A stretch of 64,000 bases of DNA from Pseudomonas asiatica. GTDB taxonomy: Bacteria; Pseudomonadota; Gammaproteobacteria; Pseudomonadales; Pseudomonadaceae. The translations under genes were made by a program, and so were the position numbers. This document shows, in pieces, positions 35,845 to 44,219 of the stretch (position 1 is the stretch's first letter; each line of letters starts with the position of its first letter). The stretch is taken from contig NZ_BLJF01000001.1 of assembly GCF_009932335.1 (NCBI RefSeq), forward strand, positions 2,232,001-2,296,000. The letters run 5' to 3'. The notes below the pieces were generated by a model. That model saw nothing but the letters and a program-made list of their open reading frames with translations, ran no database searches and was not told the origin of the DNA.

Positions 35845-36384
35845 ATGAATTCTCCCCTGTCCGCCATCGTGGTGATGGGCGTGGCCGGTTGCGGCAAAAG
35901 CTGCATCGGCGCTGCCATCGCTGCCAGAAGCGGCGGCCGCCTGATCGAAGGTGACGCTTTCCACCCTGCCGAAAACATCCGCAAGATGAGCGCTGGCATC
36001 CCCCTGGACGACAGCGACCGTGCCGGTTGGCTGGTGCGTCTTGGTCAGGAGCTGCAAGCCACGACCCAGGCCGGGGAACGTCCGATCCTGACCTGTTCGG
36101 CCCTCAAGCGCCGCTATCGCGACTCCCTGCGCGACGCCATGCCCGGGCTGGTGTTCGTGTTCCTCGAGCTGTCACCCGCCGAGGCGGAGAAACGCGTGCT
36201 GGCCCGCCCCGGGCATTTCATGCCGGCGAGCCTCATCGATAGCCAATTCGCTGCCCTGGAGCCGCCACACGGCGAACCCCTGACCCTTGCGCTCGACGCC
36301 ACCCAGCCCATCGAAGCGCTTGCCGAAGCGGTCGACAGCTGGCTAAAGGGCCGCAGTGAGCCGGGCCTGGCACAAACCGCCTGA
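35845..36384 (+). CDS. gnuK: gluconokinase
   Basis: This 179-residue P-loop kinase phosphorylates gluconate to 6-phosphogluconate. Walker A GVAGCGKS is at residues 12-19. The family motif EGDAFHPAENIRKMSAGIPLDDSDRAGWL follows, and then CSALKRRYRD. Length is normal for GntK. CAGGAGGT precedes the ATG at 35845. gntP starts 111 bases downstream with its own putative GntR operator, so it may also be transcribed separately. Confidence 0.94.
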   Translation: MNSPLSAIVVMGVAGCGKSCIGAAIAARSGGRLIEGDAFHPAENIRKMSAGIPLDDSDRAGWLVRLGQELQATTQAGERPILTCSALKRRYRDSLRDAMPGLVFVFLELSPAEAEKRVLARPGHFMPASLIDSQFAALEPPHGEPLTLALDATQPIEALAEAVDSWLKGRSEPGLAQTA

Positions 36385-36410
36385 CCCTGGCGGTTTTCCC
36401 GGCTCACCCA

Positions 36411-36421
36411 AGACAGCGCTA
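36411..36421. promoter_or_regulatory. putative GntR operator before gntP
   Basis: This third copy of AGACAGCGCTA lies 75 bases before the gntP start, in the gnuK-gntP gap. It suggests separate GntR control of the permease. Confidence 0.7.
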
Positions 36422-36495
36422 CCCTGCCCCTCAAGCGCAAGCAAATTTGCAAAAAAGCTACGCCAAAACAACGATAAGACCGAGGCCTTCAAACC

Positions 36496-37848
36496 ATGTT
36501 CGGACTGGCTACTGATACCTTCCTGCTGCTCGACGCGCTGGTTACCATCGTCGGGCTGATCCTGCTGATCACCCACTTCAAAGTCCATCCCTTCGTCGCA
36601 CTGACCATCGCGGCCGGCTTCCTTGGCCTCACCTCCGGCATGCCTGTGGCCAAGGTCATGAAATCGTTCCAGGACGGTTTTGGCGGTGTTCTGGGCTTCG
36701 TCGGCATCGTGCTCGCCCTGGGCACCATGCTTGGCAAGCTGATGGCCGACTCCGGGGGGGCCGATCAGATCGCGCAAACCCTCATCCGCGCCTTCGGCAA
36801 GAAGAACGTGCACTGGGCGATGATGTTCGCCGCCTTCCTGGTGGGTATCCCGCTGTTCTTCGAGATCGGCTTCGTGCTGCTGATCCCGCTGGTGTTCATC
36901 GTTGCCCGGCGCTCCGGTGTATCGCTGATCAAGATCGGCATTCCGCTGCTGGCCGGCCTGTCGGTGGTGCACGGCCTGGTGCCCCCGCACCCGGGCCCGC
37001 TGCTGGCAATCGGCATCTTCCATGCCGACATCGGCAAGACCATTTTCTATGGCCTGATCGTGGCGCTGCCTACCGCCATCATCGCCGGCCCGCTGTTCGG
37101 TAATTTCATTTCCCGCTACATCCCGGGCACCCCGTCCCAGGAGCTGATGGACCAAATCGCCAAGGAGTCCGACCAGGGCAATCTGCCGAGCTTCACCATC
37201 ACCCTGGTCACCGTGCTGCTGCCGGTGGTGCTGATGCTGCTGAAGACCTTCGCCGACGTGGTGCTGCCTGCCGAGCACATCGTGCGCCAGTGGATGGACC
37301 TGATCGGCCACCCCATCACCGCCCTGCTCGCTGCCCTGCTGCTGGCCTTCTATACCTTTGGCTCGGCCCGTGGCTTCAACCGCCAGCAGATCATGAAGAT
37401 GCTCGACCAGAGCCTGGCACCGACTGCGGCGATCGTGCTGATCGTGGGTGCAGGTGGTGGCTTCAAGCAGATGCTGGTAGACACCGGCGTGGGCAACGTG
37501 ATCGGGCAGATGGCCGTACAGGCGGAGATTTCGCCCATCATGCTGGCCTGGCTGGTAGCAGCGGTAATCCGTATCGCCACCGGTTCCGCCACGGTCGCCA
37601 CCATTACCGGTGCGGGCATCGTTGCACCGGTGATCGACCTGGTGCCGGGGGTCAACCGTGAGCTGCTGGTGCTGGCCACCGGCGCTGGCTCGTTGATCTT
37701 GTCCCACGTCAACGACGCCGGCTTCTGGCTGGTGAAGCAGTACTTCAACATGACCGTGGCGGAAACCTTCAAGACCTGGAGCATGATGGAGACCATCCTG
37801 TCGATCGTCGGCATCATCTTCATCATGTTGCTGTCGCTGGTGGTGTAA
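36496..37848 (+). CDS. gntP: GntP family gluconate permease
   Basis: This 450-residue inner-membrane gluconate:H+ symporter has about 12 hydrophobic segments. It begins with the family-typical MFGLATDTFLLLDALVTIVGLILLI. Later motifs include PPHPGPLLAIGIFHADIGK, GAGGGFKQMLVDTGVG and ATGAGSLILSHVNDAGFWLVKQYF, all hallmarks of GntP. It acts with GnuK as the direct gluconate route, complementing the oxidative 2-ketogluconate route encoded at 4-13 kb. Confidence 0.94.
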   Translation: MFGLATDTFLLLDALVTIVGLILLITHFKVHPFVALTIAAGFLGLTSGMPVAKVMKSFQDGFGGVLGFVGIVLALGTMLGKLMADSGGADQIAQTLIRAFGKKNVHWAMMFAAFLVGIPLFFEIGFVLLIPLVFIVARRSGVSLIKIGIPLLAGLSVVHGLVPPHPGPLLAIGIFHADIGKTIFYGLIVALPTAIIAGPLFGNFISRYIPGTPSQELMDQIAKESDQGNLPSFTITLVTVLLPVVLMLLKTFADVVLPAEHIVRQWMDLIGHPITALLAALLLAFYTFGSARGFNRQQIMKMLDQSLAPTAAIVLIVGAGGGFKQMLVDTGVGNVIGQMAVQAEISPIMLAWLVAAVIRIATGSATVATITGAGIVAPVIDLVPGVNRELLVLATGAGSLILSHVNDAGFWLVKQYFNMTVAETFKTWSMMETILSIVGIIFIMLLSLVV

Positions 37849-37932
37849 CCGTTGATCGGGGTAATGGCACCTTGAAGCTTCGGGTAGGGCCGAAGGGAAG
37901 TATCAGCCCTACCAGAAGCAAAGGAGCCTGCC

Positions 37933-38226
37933 ATGCCCCGCTCAAGCATCCTGCTGATTGCCCTGCTCGCCGCGCCGTTGGCCATTGCTGCCGGCACCGG
38001 CCCCACCTACCCCGACGACCCGCACAACCCGGCGCCCAAGCCGGGCGCGGACAGCACCCTCAACCCGATCGAAAAGCCCTTGCCGCGGGACACAGACCCA
38101 CGCATAAAGGGCAACGACCCGGACAGCCCGCCTGCTGAACAGAATGACAACCGGGATTTGCCAGGGATGGATGGCAGTGGCTCGGAAGGTACCGGGCGGC
38201 AGGGAGCAGCCGATAATCAGCGTTGA
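37933..38226 (+). CDS. small secreted hypothetical protein
   Basis: This 97-residue protein has a signal peptide (MPRSSILLIALLAAPLAIAA). The mature part is Pro/Asp/Asn/Gly-rich, looks disordered (TYPDDPHNPAPKPGADSTLNP...) and lacks Cys. AAAGGAG precedes the ATG. Similar short low-complexity periplasmic proteins occur in Pseudomonas, but I cannot assign a function. It follows gntP by 84 bases. Confidence 0.65.
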   Translation: MPRSSILLIALLAAPLAIAAGTGPTYPDDPHNPAPKPGADSTLNPIEKPLPRDTDPRIKGNDPDSPPAEQNDNRDLPGMDGSGSEGTGRQGAADNQR

Positions 38227-38280
38227 TCAATGCCTCTGAATGCAACTGTTTTGCTCAAATTCCAAAAGTTGCCGCAATCC

Positions 38281-38400
38281 CTGTAGGAGCGGCCTTGTGT
38301 CGCGAAAGGGCCGCAACGCGGCCCCAGGATTGATGCGCAACAGTTGAAATTGCTGGGGCTGCTTTGCAGCCCTTTCGCGACACAAGGCCGCTCCTACAGG
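38281..38400. repeat. REP inverted pair
   Basis: CTGTAGGAGCGGCCTTGTGT (38281 on) pairs with the complementary arm ending at 38400, with a GGGGC/GCCCC inner hairpin. It lies between convergent genes (small secreted protein and sigma-54 regulator). Confidence 0.85.
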
Positions 38401-38445
38401 TACAGCGACAACCTCGAGGCAATACCGCTCCCGCAAGCCCCTTGC

Positions 38446-39873
38446 TCACCACTGGCGCTTGTCCGGCCTGGTCAGCCCCAGCTTCTCGATCCGGTAACGC
38501 AGCATGTCCCGCGACAGCCCGAGCATGCGCGCCGACTTGGTCACGTTCCAGTCGGTGCGGTCCAGGGTCTTGCATACCAGGTCACGTTCCATGTCCGGCA
38601 GGCTGGTGCCGGGCTCCGGTTCGTGCCGAGGCATTTCGAACACCGCAGGCGCCGCCTGCTGCACCAGCGGCTCGTCGATCAAGGTCATGCACAGGTTGAG
38701 CTGGTGCGCCTGCACCACCTCGTTCGGCGCCAGCAGCACGGTCTGCTCCAGCATGTTGCGCAGTTCGCGCACGTTGCCTGGCCAGCTGTAACCGAGCATC
38801 AGGCTTTCCGCTTCGGCGGAAAAGCGCAGGTTCGGCTTGCCATAACGCCGGCCATGATGGGCCAGGAAATGCCGCGCCAGCAGCAGCACGTCCTGCCCGC
38901 GGGCATACAGGCGCGGTACCTTCAGGGCAATGATACGCAGGCGGAAGAACAGGTCGCGGCGGAACTTGCCCTGCTGCACCATCTGCTCCAGGTTGCAGTT
39001 GGTAGCGCTGATCACCCGCAGGTCGACCTTGCGCTCCTTCACCGCGCCGATCCGGCGGATACTGCGGTCTTCCAGCAACTTCAGCAGCTTGGCCTGGAGC
39101 ACCAGGTCCATCTCGCCAATCTCGTCGAGGAACAAGGTGCCCCCATCGGCAGCCTCCACCAGGCCCACCCTGCGCTCCTTGGCATCGGTAAAGGCGCCCT
39201 TCTCGTGGCCAAACAGCTCGGCCTCCAGCAGGTTGGCCGGGATCGAGGCGCAGTTGAACTCGATGAACGGTCCCTTGCTGCGCGAACCATCAAAATGCAG
39301 GGCGCGGGCCACCAGCTCCTTGCCGGTACCGGTCTCGCCTTCGATCAGCACCGGTGGCAGGTCGTCGCTGGCCATGCGCCGTTCTGCATCCAGCACTTGG
39401 CGCAGGGTGTGCTTGAGGGTGAGCATCGCCGGTGATTCGCCGATCAATGCCTGCAACCCGGACTTCTGCGCCTCGCGCTCCTGGTAGAACGACAACGTTC
39501 GCTCCATGCGCTCGGCGGCCAGCGCCTTGTCCAGGGTCAGCTTGAGCTCGGCCAGCACCACGGGCTTGGTCAGGTAATGGAAGGCGCCCTCCTTCATTGC
39601 CTGCACGGCATCTTCCACGTTGCCATAGCCGGTCATCATGATCACTTTCAGGTCCGGCACCTGCGCCACCAAGGTACGCAGCAGGTCGTGCCCGCTCATG
39701 CCCGGCAGCGAGTTGTCGGTCAGCACCGCATCGGGCTGGCCCCGTTTTATCTGCTCCAGCGCCAGCTCCGCGCTGTGGCACACGGTGACCTCGAAGCCCT
39801 TGAGGCCGAGGTAGGTGCGAATATTGTCGGCGAGAATTTCATCATCCTCGACTACCAGGATGCTGTGCTCCAT
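38446..39873 (-). CDS. NtrC-type sigma-54-dependent response regulator
   Basis: This 475-residue activator has a receiver domain (1 to about 120; phospho-Asp53 in VLTDNSLPG, Lys103). Its AAA+ domain (about 142-375) has Walker A GETGTGKE (179-186) and Walker B TLFLDEIGE. The sigma-54 contact loop is GAFTDA (226-231) instead of the usual GAFTGA. A Fis-type helix-turn-helix is at the C-terminus (WNVTKSARMLGLSRDMLRYRIEKLGL). It overlaps the upstream kinase gene by 32 bases, so it is translationally coupled to it. The likely targets are the -24/-12 promoters at 41463, 44107 and 44160. Confidence 0.93.
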   Translation of the reverse strand: MEHSILVVEDDEILADNIRTYLGLKGFEVTVCHSAELALEQIKRGQPDAVLTDNSLPGMSGHDLLRTLVAQVPDLKVIMMTGYGNVEDAVQAMKEGAFHYLTKPVVLAELKLTLDKALAAERMERTLSFYQEREAQKSGLQALIGESPAMLTLKHTLRQVLDAERRMASDDLPPVLIEGETGTGKELVARALHFDGSRSKGPFIEFNCASIPANLLEAELFGHEKGAFTDAKERRVGLVEAADGGTLFLDEIGEMDLVLQAKLLKLLEDRSIRRIGAVKERKVDLRVISATNCNLEQMVQQGKFRRDLFFRLRIIALKVPRLYARGQDVLLLARHFLAHHGRRYGKPNLRFSAEAESLMLGYSWPGNVRELRNMLEQTVLLAPNEVVQAHQLNLCMTLIDEPLVQQAAPAVFEMPRHEPEPGTSLPDMERDLVCKTLDRTDWNVTKSARMLGLSRDMLRYRIEKLGLTRPDKRQW

Positions 39874-41335
39874 GGTCCCCTCCCGCTGCGATATTGAATG
39901 TGAGGCTGACGCGGGTTCCTTCCTCTTCGCGGCTGCTCAGGCTGACCGAGCCGCCAAAACGCTCCATGATGCGTTTGACCAGGGCCAGGCCTACACCCAG
40001 GCCGCCCTGCTTGGTGGTGTAGAACGGCTTGAACACCATCCGTTCCTGCTGTTGGCTCATGCCCTTGCCGGTGTCGCTAAGGACGAACTCTGCACGCTGC
40101 CCATCCTGCACATTGACCTGGGCGCACAGCATGCCACCTTCAGGCATGGCTTCCAGGGCATTGGAGAACAGGGTGTTGAGAATCTGCGTTAGCTGTAGCG
40201 GCTGGCTGGCCACCCATTGTGACCGGGGGCCTTCGTAGCAGAAGTGCACACCGTTGCGTTCGATCTGCTGGGCGAAGGCCAGGTGGGTGTCCTCGATGGC
40301 CGTCACCAGGTCCACGGCCTCGGCATCGTCACTGGTCGGGCGCAGCGACACCAGCAGGTCACGCACCCAGCGCGACATGCGGTCGACCTGGCTGATGATG
40401 TCGGTGATGTTCTTCTGCGCCGCGGGGTTGGCGATTTCCTGAGCCAGTTCGGCGCTGGAGCGAATGTTGGCCAGCGGGTTGCGCAAGCTATGCGCCACGG
40501 CCGAGGACATCTCGCCCAGGGCCACATAGGTTTCACTGGCCACCAGCCGGTCCTGCTGCAGGTGCAGCAGCTGCGCGGCGCGGCGCACGATCCAGAACAG
40601 GCCGAAGTAGACCAGCGCCCCGCCCACCAGGGTAGAAGCCCAGATCAGCACATAACCGCGCTGGATGCGCCACACCAGGTCCTGCGGCTCCTTGTAGACT
40701 TCCACCATGGCCAGCACCTGTTCGCCCTGGCTGTCGAACAGCGGGATGTAGTTCTCGATGAACAGGAAGCGCGGTTCACGCTGGAACTTCTGCTCTTCGC
40801 GGTCATCCTCGGCCTGGTGGTAGCTGGCCGATACCGTCTTGCGCGAGCGGAAGGCGCGGTCCAGGTCACCATCGGCCTCGATTCGCTTGCCGATCAGCTC
40901 CCGGTTGGTCGACCAGACAATGGTGCGGTCGCGGGCATAGACGTTGGCCAGCAAGGTGTCCGGCAGGTGCTCCACATGGTCGAGGAACTCGACCCGGGTC
41001 GATTCGGCCAGCTCCGGGTTGAACTGCAAGTGCTGCTGGTCCAGGCGCGGGTCAAGCAACTCGCCCATGGTGGTGCCCGGCGGCAACTGCGAATGACGTA
41101 CTTCGGCCTGGGCCATGGCCTGGATGAACTGGGCGGTGAGCATGGCATCGCGCTCGACGCTGTCGCGCACCACGAAACGCGTCGACACATAACCCAGCCC
41201 GCCCGCCACCGAGGCGATGATCAGCAGGCTTATGACCGAAAACCAGCGCAGCAGGTTGAATTCGCGCAATGGCACGGCCACACCGTTGGCGGTAGTACTG
41301 GCCTTGTCAGGAACTTCTTTATCCAGCATCTGCAT
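39842..41335 (-). CDS. sensor histidine kinase partner of the NtrC-type regulator
   Basis: This 497-residue inner-membrane kinase has TM1 near residues 30-50, a periplasmic sensor of about 190 residues without a recognised fold, and TM2 (VLIWASTLVGGALVYFGLFWIV). HisKA follows with phospho-His in SSAVAHSLRNPLANIRSSAELA. The HATPase has NALEAMPEGG, DTGKGM and GGLGVGLALVKRIMERFGG. ATG 41335 has a GGGAAG site; 41329 or 41362 are alternatives. It overlaps the regulator gene. It is a close paralogue of the kinase at 41633-43093. A good -24/-12 promoter lies at 41463-41478. Confidence 0.9.
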   Translation of the reverse strand: MQMLDKEVPDKASTTANGVAVPLREFNLLRWFSVISLLIIASVAGGLGYVSTRFVVRDSVERDAMLTAQFIQAMAQAEVRHSQLPPGTTMGELLDPRLDQQHLQFNPELAESTRVEFLDHVEHLPDTLLANVYARDRTIVWSTNRELIGKRIEADGDLDRAFRSRKTVSASYHQAEDDREEQKFQREPRFLFIENYIPLFDSQGEQVLAMVEVYKEPQDLVWRIQRGYVLIWASTLVGGALVYFGLFWIVRRAAQLLHLQQDRLVASETYVALGEMSSAVAHSLRNPLANIRSSAELAQEIANPAAQKNITDIISQVDRMSRWVRDLLVSLRPTSDDAEAVDLVTAIEDTHLAFAQQIERNGVHFCYEGPRSQWVASQPLQLTQILNTLFSNALEAMPEGGMLCAQVNVQDGQRAEFVLSDTGKGMSQQQERMVFKPFYTTKQGGLGVGLALVKRIMERFGGSVSLSSREEEGTRVSLTFNIAAGGDHGAQHPGSRG

Positions 41336-41462
41336 CGCGTGCTTCCCGCCCAGGGCGTCCATTCAGAAATGCATCAAGGCGACAAATAGTAGCCAATTGA
41401 TAGCACTCCACCCGTGCAGCCGCAGCCGCCATTTGTCGTGTGTTGCGCTCTGCCTGTCACAT

Positions 41463-41478
41463 TGCAAGAACCCAGCCA
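41463..41478 (-). promoter_or_regulatory. sigma-54 promoter candidate for the kinase-regulator operon
   Basis: Read on the minus strand this is TGGCTGGGTTCTTGCA, which fits the -24/-12 pattern (GG and GC with correct spacing; consensus TGGCACG-N4-TTGCA). It lies about 128 bases before the kinase start and about 75 bases downstream of the palindrome at 41554-41569. Confidence 0.65.
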
Positions 41479-41553
41479 GCCACCATGCCGATTAAATTTA
41501 TCCTTGATTATCAATAGCTTGCATACACATCTTAAATTAACTTGGAGGTCTAT

Positions 41554-41569
41554 CCCCCACGTTTGGGGG
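41554..41569. promoter_or_regulatory. putative enhancer (UAS) palindrome A, CCCCC-N6-GGGGG
   Basis: CCCCCACGTTTGGGGG stands out in an AT-rich 200-base region. Its distance upstream of the -24/-12 element at 41463-41478 is typical for a bacterial enhancer-binding protein. A near-identical palindrome is at 44056-44071. Confidence 0.6.
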
Positions 41570-41632
41570 TATTCACCCAAAAAACTTTAAATCCTTTATA
41601 AACAATGAGATACGAGCATTTATTAATGTAAG

Positions 41633-43093
41633 TCAGGAGCCCTTGACCAGTCGGAAACTCAGCGAAACCCGGGTGCCATGGCCTTCACTGCTGCTGAGGC
41701 GGACACTGCCCCCGAAGCGTTCCATGATGCGTTTCACCAACACCAGGCCCACGCCCAACCCACCCTGCTTGGTGGTGAAGAAAGGCCGGAAGGCCATGCG
41801 CTGCTGCTGTTCGGTCATGCCTTTGCCGTTGTCGGACAGGCGCAGGGTCAGGTTACGCCGGTCATGACGCACCACCTCGACACGCAACCGCCCACCCTGC
41901 TCCATCGACTCCAGCGCGTTGGCGATCAGGCTGCTGAAGATCTGCCGCAGTAACACCGGATGCCCCAGCACCTGCACTGCCGGTATCGGTTGCAGGTCAA
42001 GGCTCACTCCGCCGCGCGCCAGCGGCACTGCGTAGGTCTGCAGGCTTTCCTGCAATGCCAGCGGCAAATCCACCGCCACGGCCTCATCGTTGAGCGGGCG
42101 CAAGGACTGCAACATCTGGCGGATCCACTGCGACATGCGGTCGACCTGGCTGATGATGTCGTTGACGTTGCGCTGCGCCGGGCCATCGTCGAACGCCTGG
42201 GCCAACTCGGCACTGGAACGGATGCTGGCCAGCGGGTTGCGCAGACTATGGGCCACCGCCGAGGACACCTCGCCCAGCGCCACGTAGGTTTCGTTGCTGA
42301 TCAGCCGCTTCTGCTGCACCGCCAGCAGGCGCGCGGCGCGGTGCATGATGCCGTACAGGCCTACGTAGACCAGCGCGGCACCGATGGTGATCGCCAGCCA
42401 GATCAGGATCAGCCCATGCTCGATGCGCACGATCAGGTCATGGGGCTCCTTGTAGATCTCGACCATCGCCGTGACCTGCTCGCCATCGGCATCGAACAGC
42501 GGAATATAGTTTTCGATGAACAACTGCTCGGGTGGGATGACGAACTTCTGCTCGACGCGGGCCTGGTCGAAGTTGTGGTAACTGGCCGAGACTCGCATCT
42601 TGTACTCGAAAGCCTGCTCCAGGTCCTCGTCGCCTTCGATCAGCTTGCCGACCAGGGCCGGGTTGCTGGACCAGATCACCGTACGGTCCGGGGCATAGAT
42701 GTTGGCCAGCAGCATGTCGGGCAGGTGCGCAATGTGGTCCAGGAACTCGCCACGCGCCCTGCGCCGGGCGTCCGGGTCGACATCGAGCAGGTTGGCGCGG
42801 TCGATGCGCGGGTCAAGCAGTTCACCCATGGTGCGCACATTAGGGATCGACACATGGCGCACTTCGGCATCGGCGATGGAGGTGATGAACTGCGCGGTGA
42901 GCAAGGCATCGCGCTCGATGCTCTCGTCGACGATGAAGCGGCTGGAAATCAACCCCAGCCCGACCGCTACCGAGAGGATGATGGCCAGGCTGACCCAGGC
43001 GTACCAGCGCAGCAGATTGAACGGCTTGCGTCGGGTGGCCAGTTCGTTACCGGCGGGTCCTTCAATAACGTCGGAACAAGGGGCGATGTCCAT
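41633..43093 (-). CDS. second sensor histidine kinase, paralogue of the adjacent one
   Basis: This 486-residue inner-membrane kinase has the same architecture as its neighbour: TM1, a periplasmic sensor of about 190 residues, TM2 (LILIWLAITIGAALVYVGLYGIM), HisKA (SSAVAHSLRNPLASIRSSAELA) and HATPase (NALESMEQGG, DNGKGM, GGLGVGLVLVKRIMERFGG). The periplasmic parts are also clearly related (RTMGELLDPRID / TTMGELLDPRLD; FIENYIPLFD in both). TGGAG precedes the ATG at 43093; a GTG at 43105 is possible. No regulator gene of its own is adjacent, so it probably shares the NtrC-type regulator. About 300 bases separate it from the other kinase. Confidence 0.9.
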   Translation of the reverse strand: MDIAPCSDVIEGPAGNELATRRKPFNLLRWYAWVSLAIILSVAVGLGLISSRFIVDESIERDALLTAQFITSIADAEVRHVSIPNVRTMGELLDPRIDRANLLDVDPDARRRARGEFLDHIAHLPDMLLANIYAPDRTVIWSSNPALVGKLIEGDEDLEQAFEYKMRVSASYHNFDQARVEQKFVIPPEQLFIENYIPLFDADGEQVTAMVEIYKEPHDLIVRIEHGLILIWLAITIGAALVYVGLYGIMHRAARLLAVQQKRLISNETYVALGEVSSAVAHSLRNPLASIRSSAELAQAFDDGPAQRNVNDIISQVDRMSQWIRQMLQSLRPLNDEAVAVDLPLALQESLQTYAVPLARGGVSLDLQPIPAVQVLGHPVLLRQIFSSLIANALESMEQGGRLRVEVVRHDRRNLTLRLSDNGKGMTEQQQRMAFRPFFTTKQGGLGVGLVLVKRIMERFGGSVRLSSSEGHGTRVSLSFRLVKGS

Positions 43094-43221
43094 GGCGGAC
43101 TCCACAACTGGGCACCTTCAGAAGGTTATAGCCCAGAGTTGGGGAAACAATCGGGTCAGCTTGGTGGCATCCGCCGAAGGGTATTGTTTCTGTCCTTGCC
43201 GAGGGGCGCCTGCAGATGCCG

Positions 43222-43432
43222 GCTCTCATAGAACAATACATGACTCATTGGTTCGGCGAGGTTCTGTAGGAGCAGCCTTGTGCTGCGAAGAGGCCGGTAC
43301 TGACAAAGCCTGTCTATTGCTTGTACCGGCCTCTTCGCAGCACAAGGCTGCTCCTACAAAGGACGCGTCAGACGAGCGATATTTGTTCTCTGCGCTACAG
43401 CGCAGCCCAAAAGGGATGGGCAATCTCCCACA
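43222..43432 (-). repeat. second copy of the 210-bp dispersed repeat
   Basis: This is the reverse complement of 139-348, with only about ten differences by eye and one single-base indel. It contains the same 34-bp-arm hairpin around CAATAGACAGGCTTTGTCA. It occupies most of the 355-base gap between the kinase and lytic transglycosylase genes. It has no REP arms flanking it here. Confidence 0.85.
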
Positions 43433-43448
43433 ATGAAAGTTGCAAAGG

Positions 43449-44033
43449 CTATTCACCCGTCAACCCCTGCAAGCGGCGGTACTCCCGCAGTACGTTGGGC
43501 ACATAGCGTCGGGTCTCGGCGAACGGCGGTACCGCACCACGGCGCAACACTGCTTCGGGGCCGGCGTTGTACGCCGCCACGGCCAGGGTGATGTCATTGT
43601 CGAACAAATTGAGCATGCGCTTGAGGTAGCGGGCCCCTCCCTGCACGTTGTCTTCCGGGTCCAGGCGGTTTTCCACGCCCATCTCGCGGGCAGTATCCGG
43701 CATCAATTGCATCAGCCCCACCGCGCCCGCTGGCGAACGCGCCTTGGGGTTGTAACCGGACTCGGCCTTGATCACCGCATGCAGCAACGCCGGGGGTACG
43801 TCGTGGGTGCGCGCCGCGGCGGCGACCAGCTTGGCGTAGGGGCGGCCGGTGATGAGCTGCGCGTTGGCCGGGCCGGCCTGGGCCTTAGGCTCGCTGATCA
43901 CCGTTTCATAGAGGCGCCCGGGTCGATGGACGTTGGTCAGTATGTAGCTGCCTTTGGCGTCGATGGAAATGTACACATCGGCCTGGGCAGCACCTGCCAC
44001 CAGCCAGATCAAACCGAGAATGAGTCCACGCAT
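43449..44033 (-). CDS. lytic transglycosylase (SLT/GEWL domain)
   Basis: This 194-residue periplasmic muramidase has a signal peptide (MRGLILGLIWLVAGAAQA) and a short N-terminal domain with YISIDAKGSYILTNV. The SLT domain has catalytic Glu91 (AVIKAESGYNPKARS), the GLMQLMP motif (106-112) and the AYNAGP motif. It should open peptidoglycan locally. AGAGG precedes the ATG. It is divergent from gspG-gspF, which suggests it makes room in the wall for that apparatus. A -24/-12 element at 44107-44122 points at it. Confidence 0.92.
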   Translation of the reverse strand: MRGLILGLIWLVAGAAQADVYISIDAKGSYILTNVHRPGRLYETVISEPKAQAGPANAQLITGRPYAKLVAAAARTHDVPPALLHAVIKAESGYNPKARSPAGAVGLMQLMPDTAREMGVENRLDPEDNVQGGARYLKRMLNLFDNDITLAVAAYNAGPEAVLRRGAVPPFAETRRYVPNVLREYRRLQGLTGE

Positions 44034-44055
44034 GTCGGTCGCCTCTTCGTGGTCT

Positions 44056-44071
44056 CCCCCGATGTTGGGGG
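44056..44071. promoter_or_regulatory. putative enhancer (UAS) palindrome B, CCCCC-N6-GGGGG
   Basis: CCCCCGATGTTGGGGG is followed by ATATACCCC and a CCCCGG/CCGGGG inverted repeat (44077-44093). It has the same spacing and a similar flank (TAT...CCC) to palindrome A. It lies between the divergent transglycosylase and gspG genes, about 90-100 bases before the gspG -24/-12 candidate. Confidence 0.6.
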
Positions 44072-44106
44072 ATATACCCCGGAAAACCCGGGGTCGATGA
44101 CCACGA

Positions 44107-44122
44107 CGCAAGCACTGTGCCG
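44107..44122 (-). promoter_or_regulatory. sigma-54 promoter candidate for the lytic transglycosylase
   Basis: The minus-strand reading CGGCACAGTGCTTGCG matches TGGCACG-N4-TTGCA at GG (-24) and GC (-12) with correct spacing. The predicted transcript start is about 60 bases before the transglycosylase ATG. Confidence 0.6.
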
Positions 44123-44159
44123 CTTCGCGTGCCGCATGGTGCAAGGCGCCAGCGCAGGC

Positions 44160-44175
44160 GTGCACGGCTGTTGCA
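44160..44175 (+). promoter_or_regulatory. weaker sigma-54 promoter candidate for gspG-gspF
   Basis: GTGCACGGCTGTTGCA matches the CACG-N4-TTGCA part of the consensus, but the -24 GG reads TG. It lies 45 bases before the gspG start. Confidence 0.4.
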
Positions 44176-44219
44176 TGGAGCCTGCAAAAGCTTGTCCCCA
44201 TGCAGCGGAGGGCTTCACC

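Noticed and set aside
37883..37913. GTAGGGC/GCCCTAC hairpin after gntP as a terminator
   Set aside because: The loop is 17 bases and no T run follows; support is too weak to list as a terminator.
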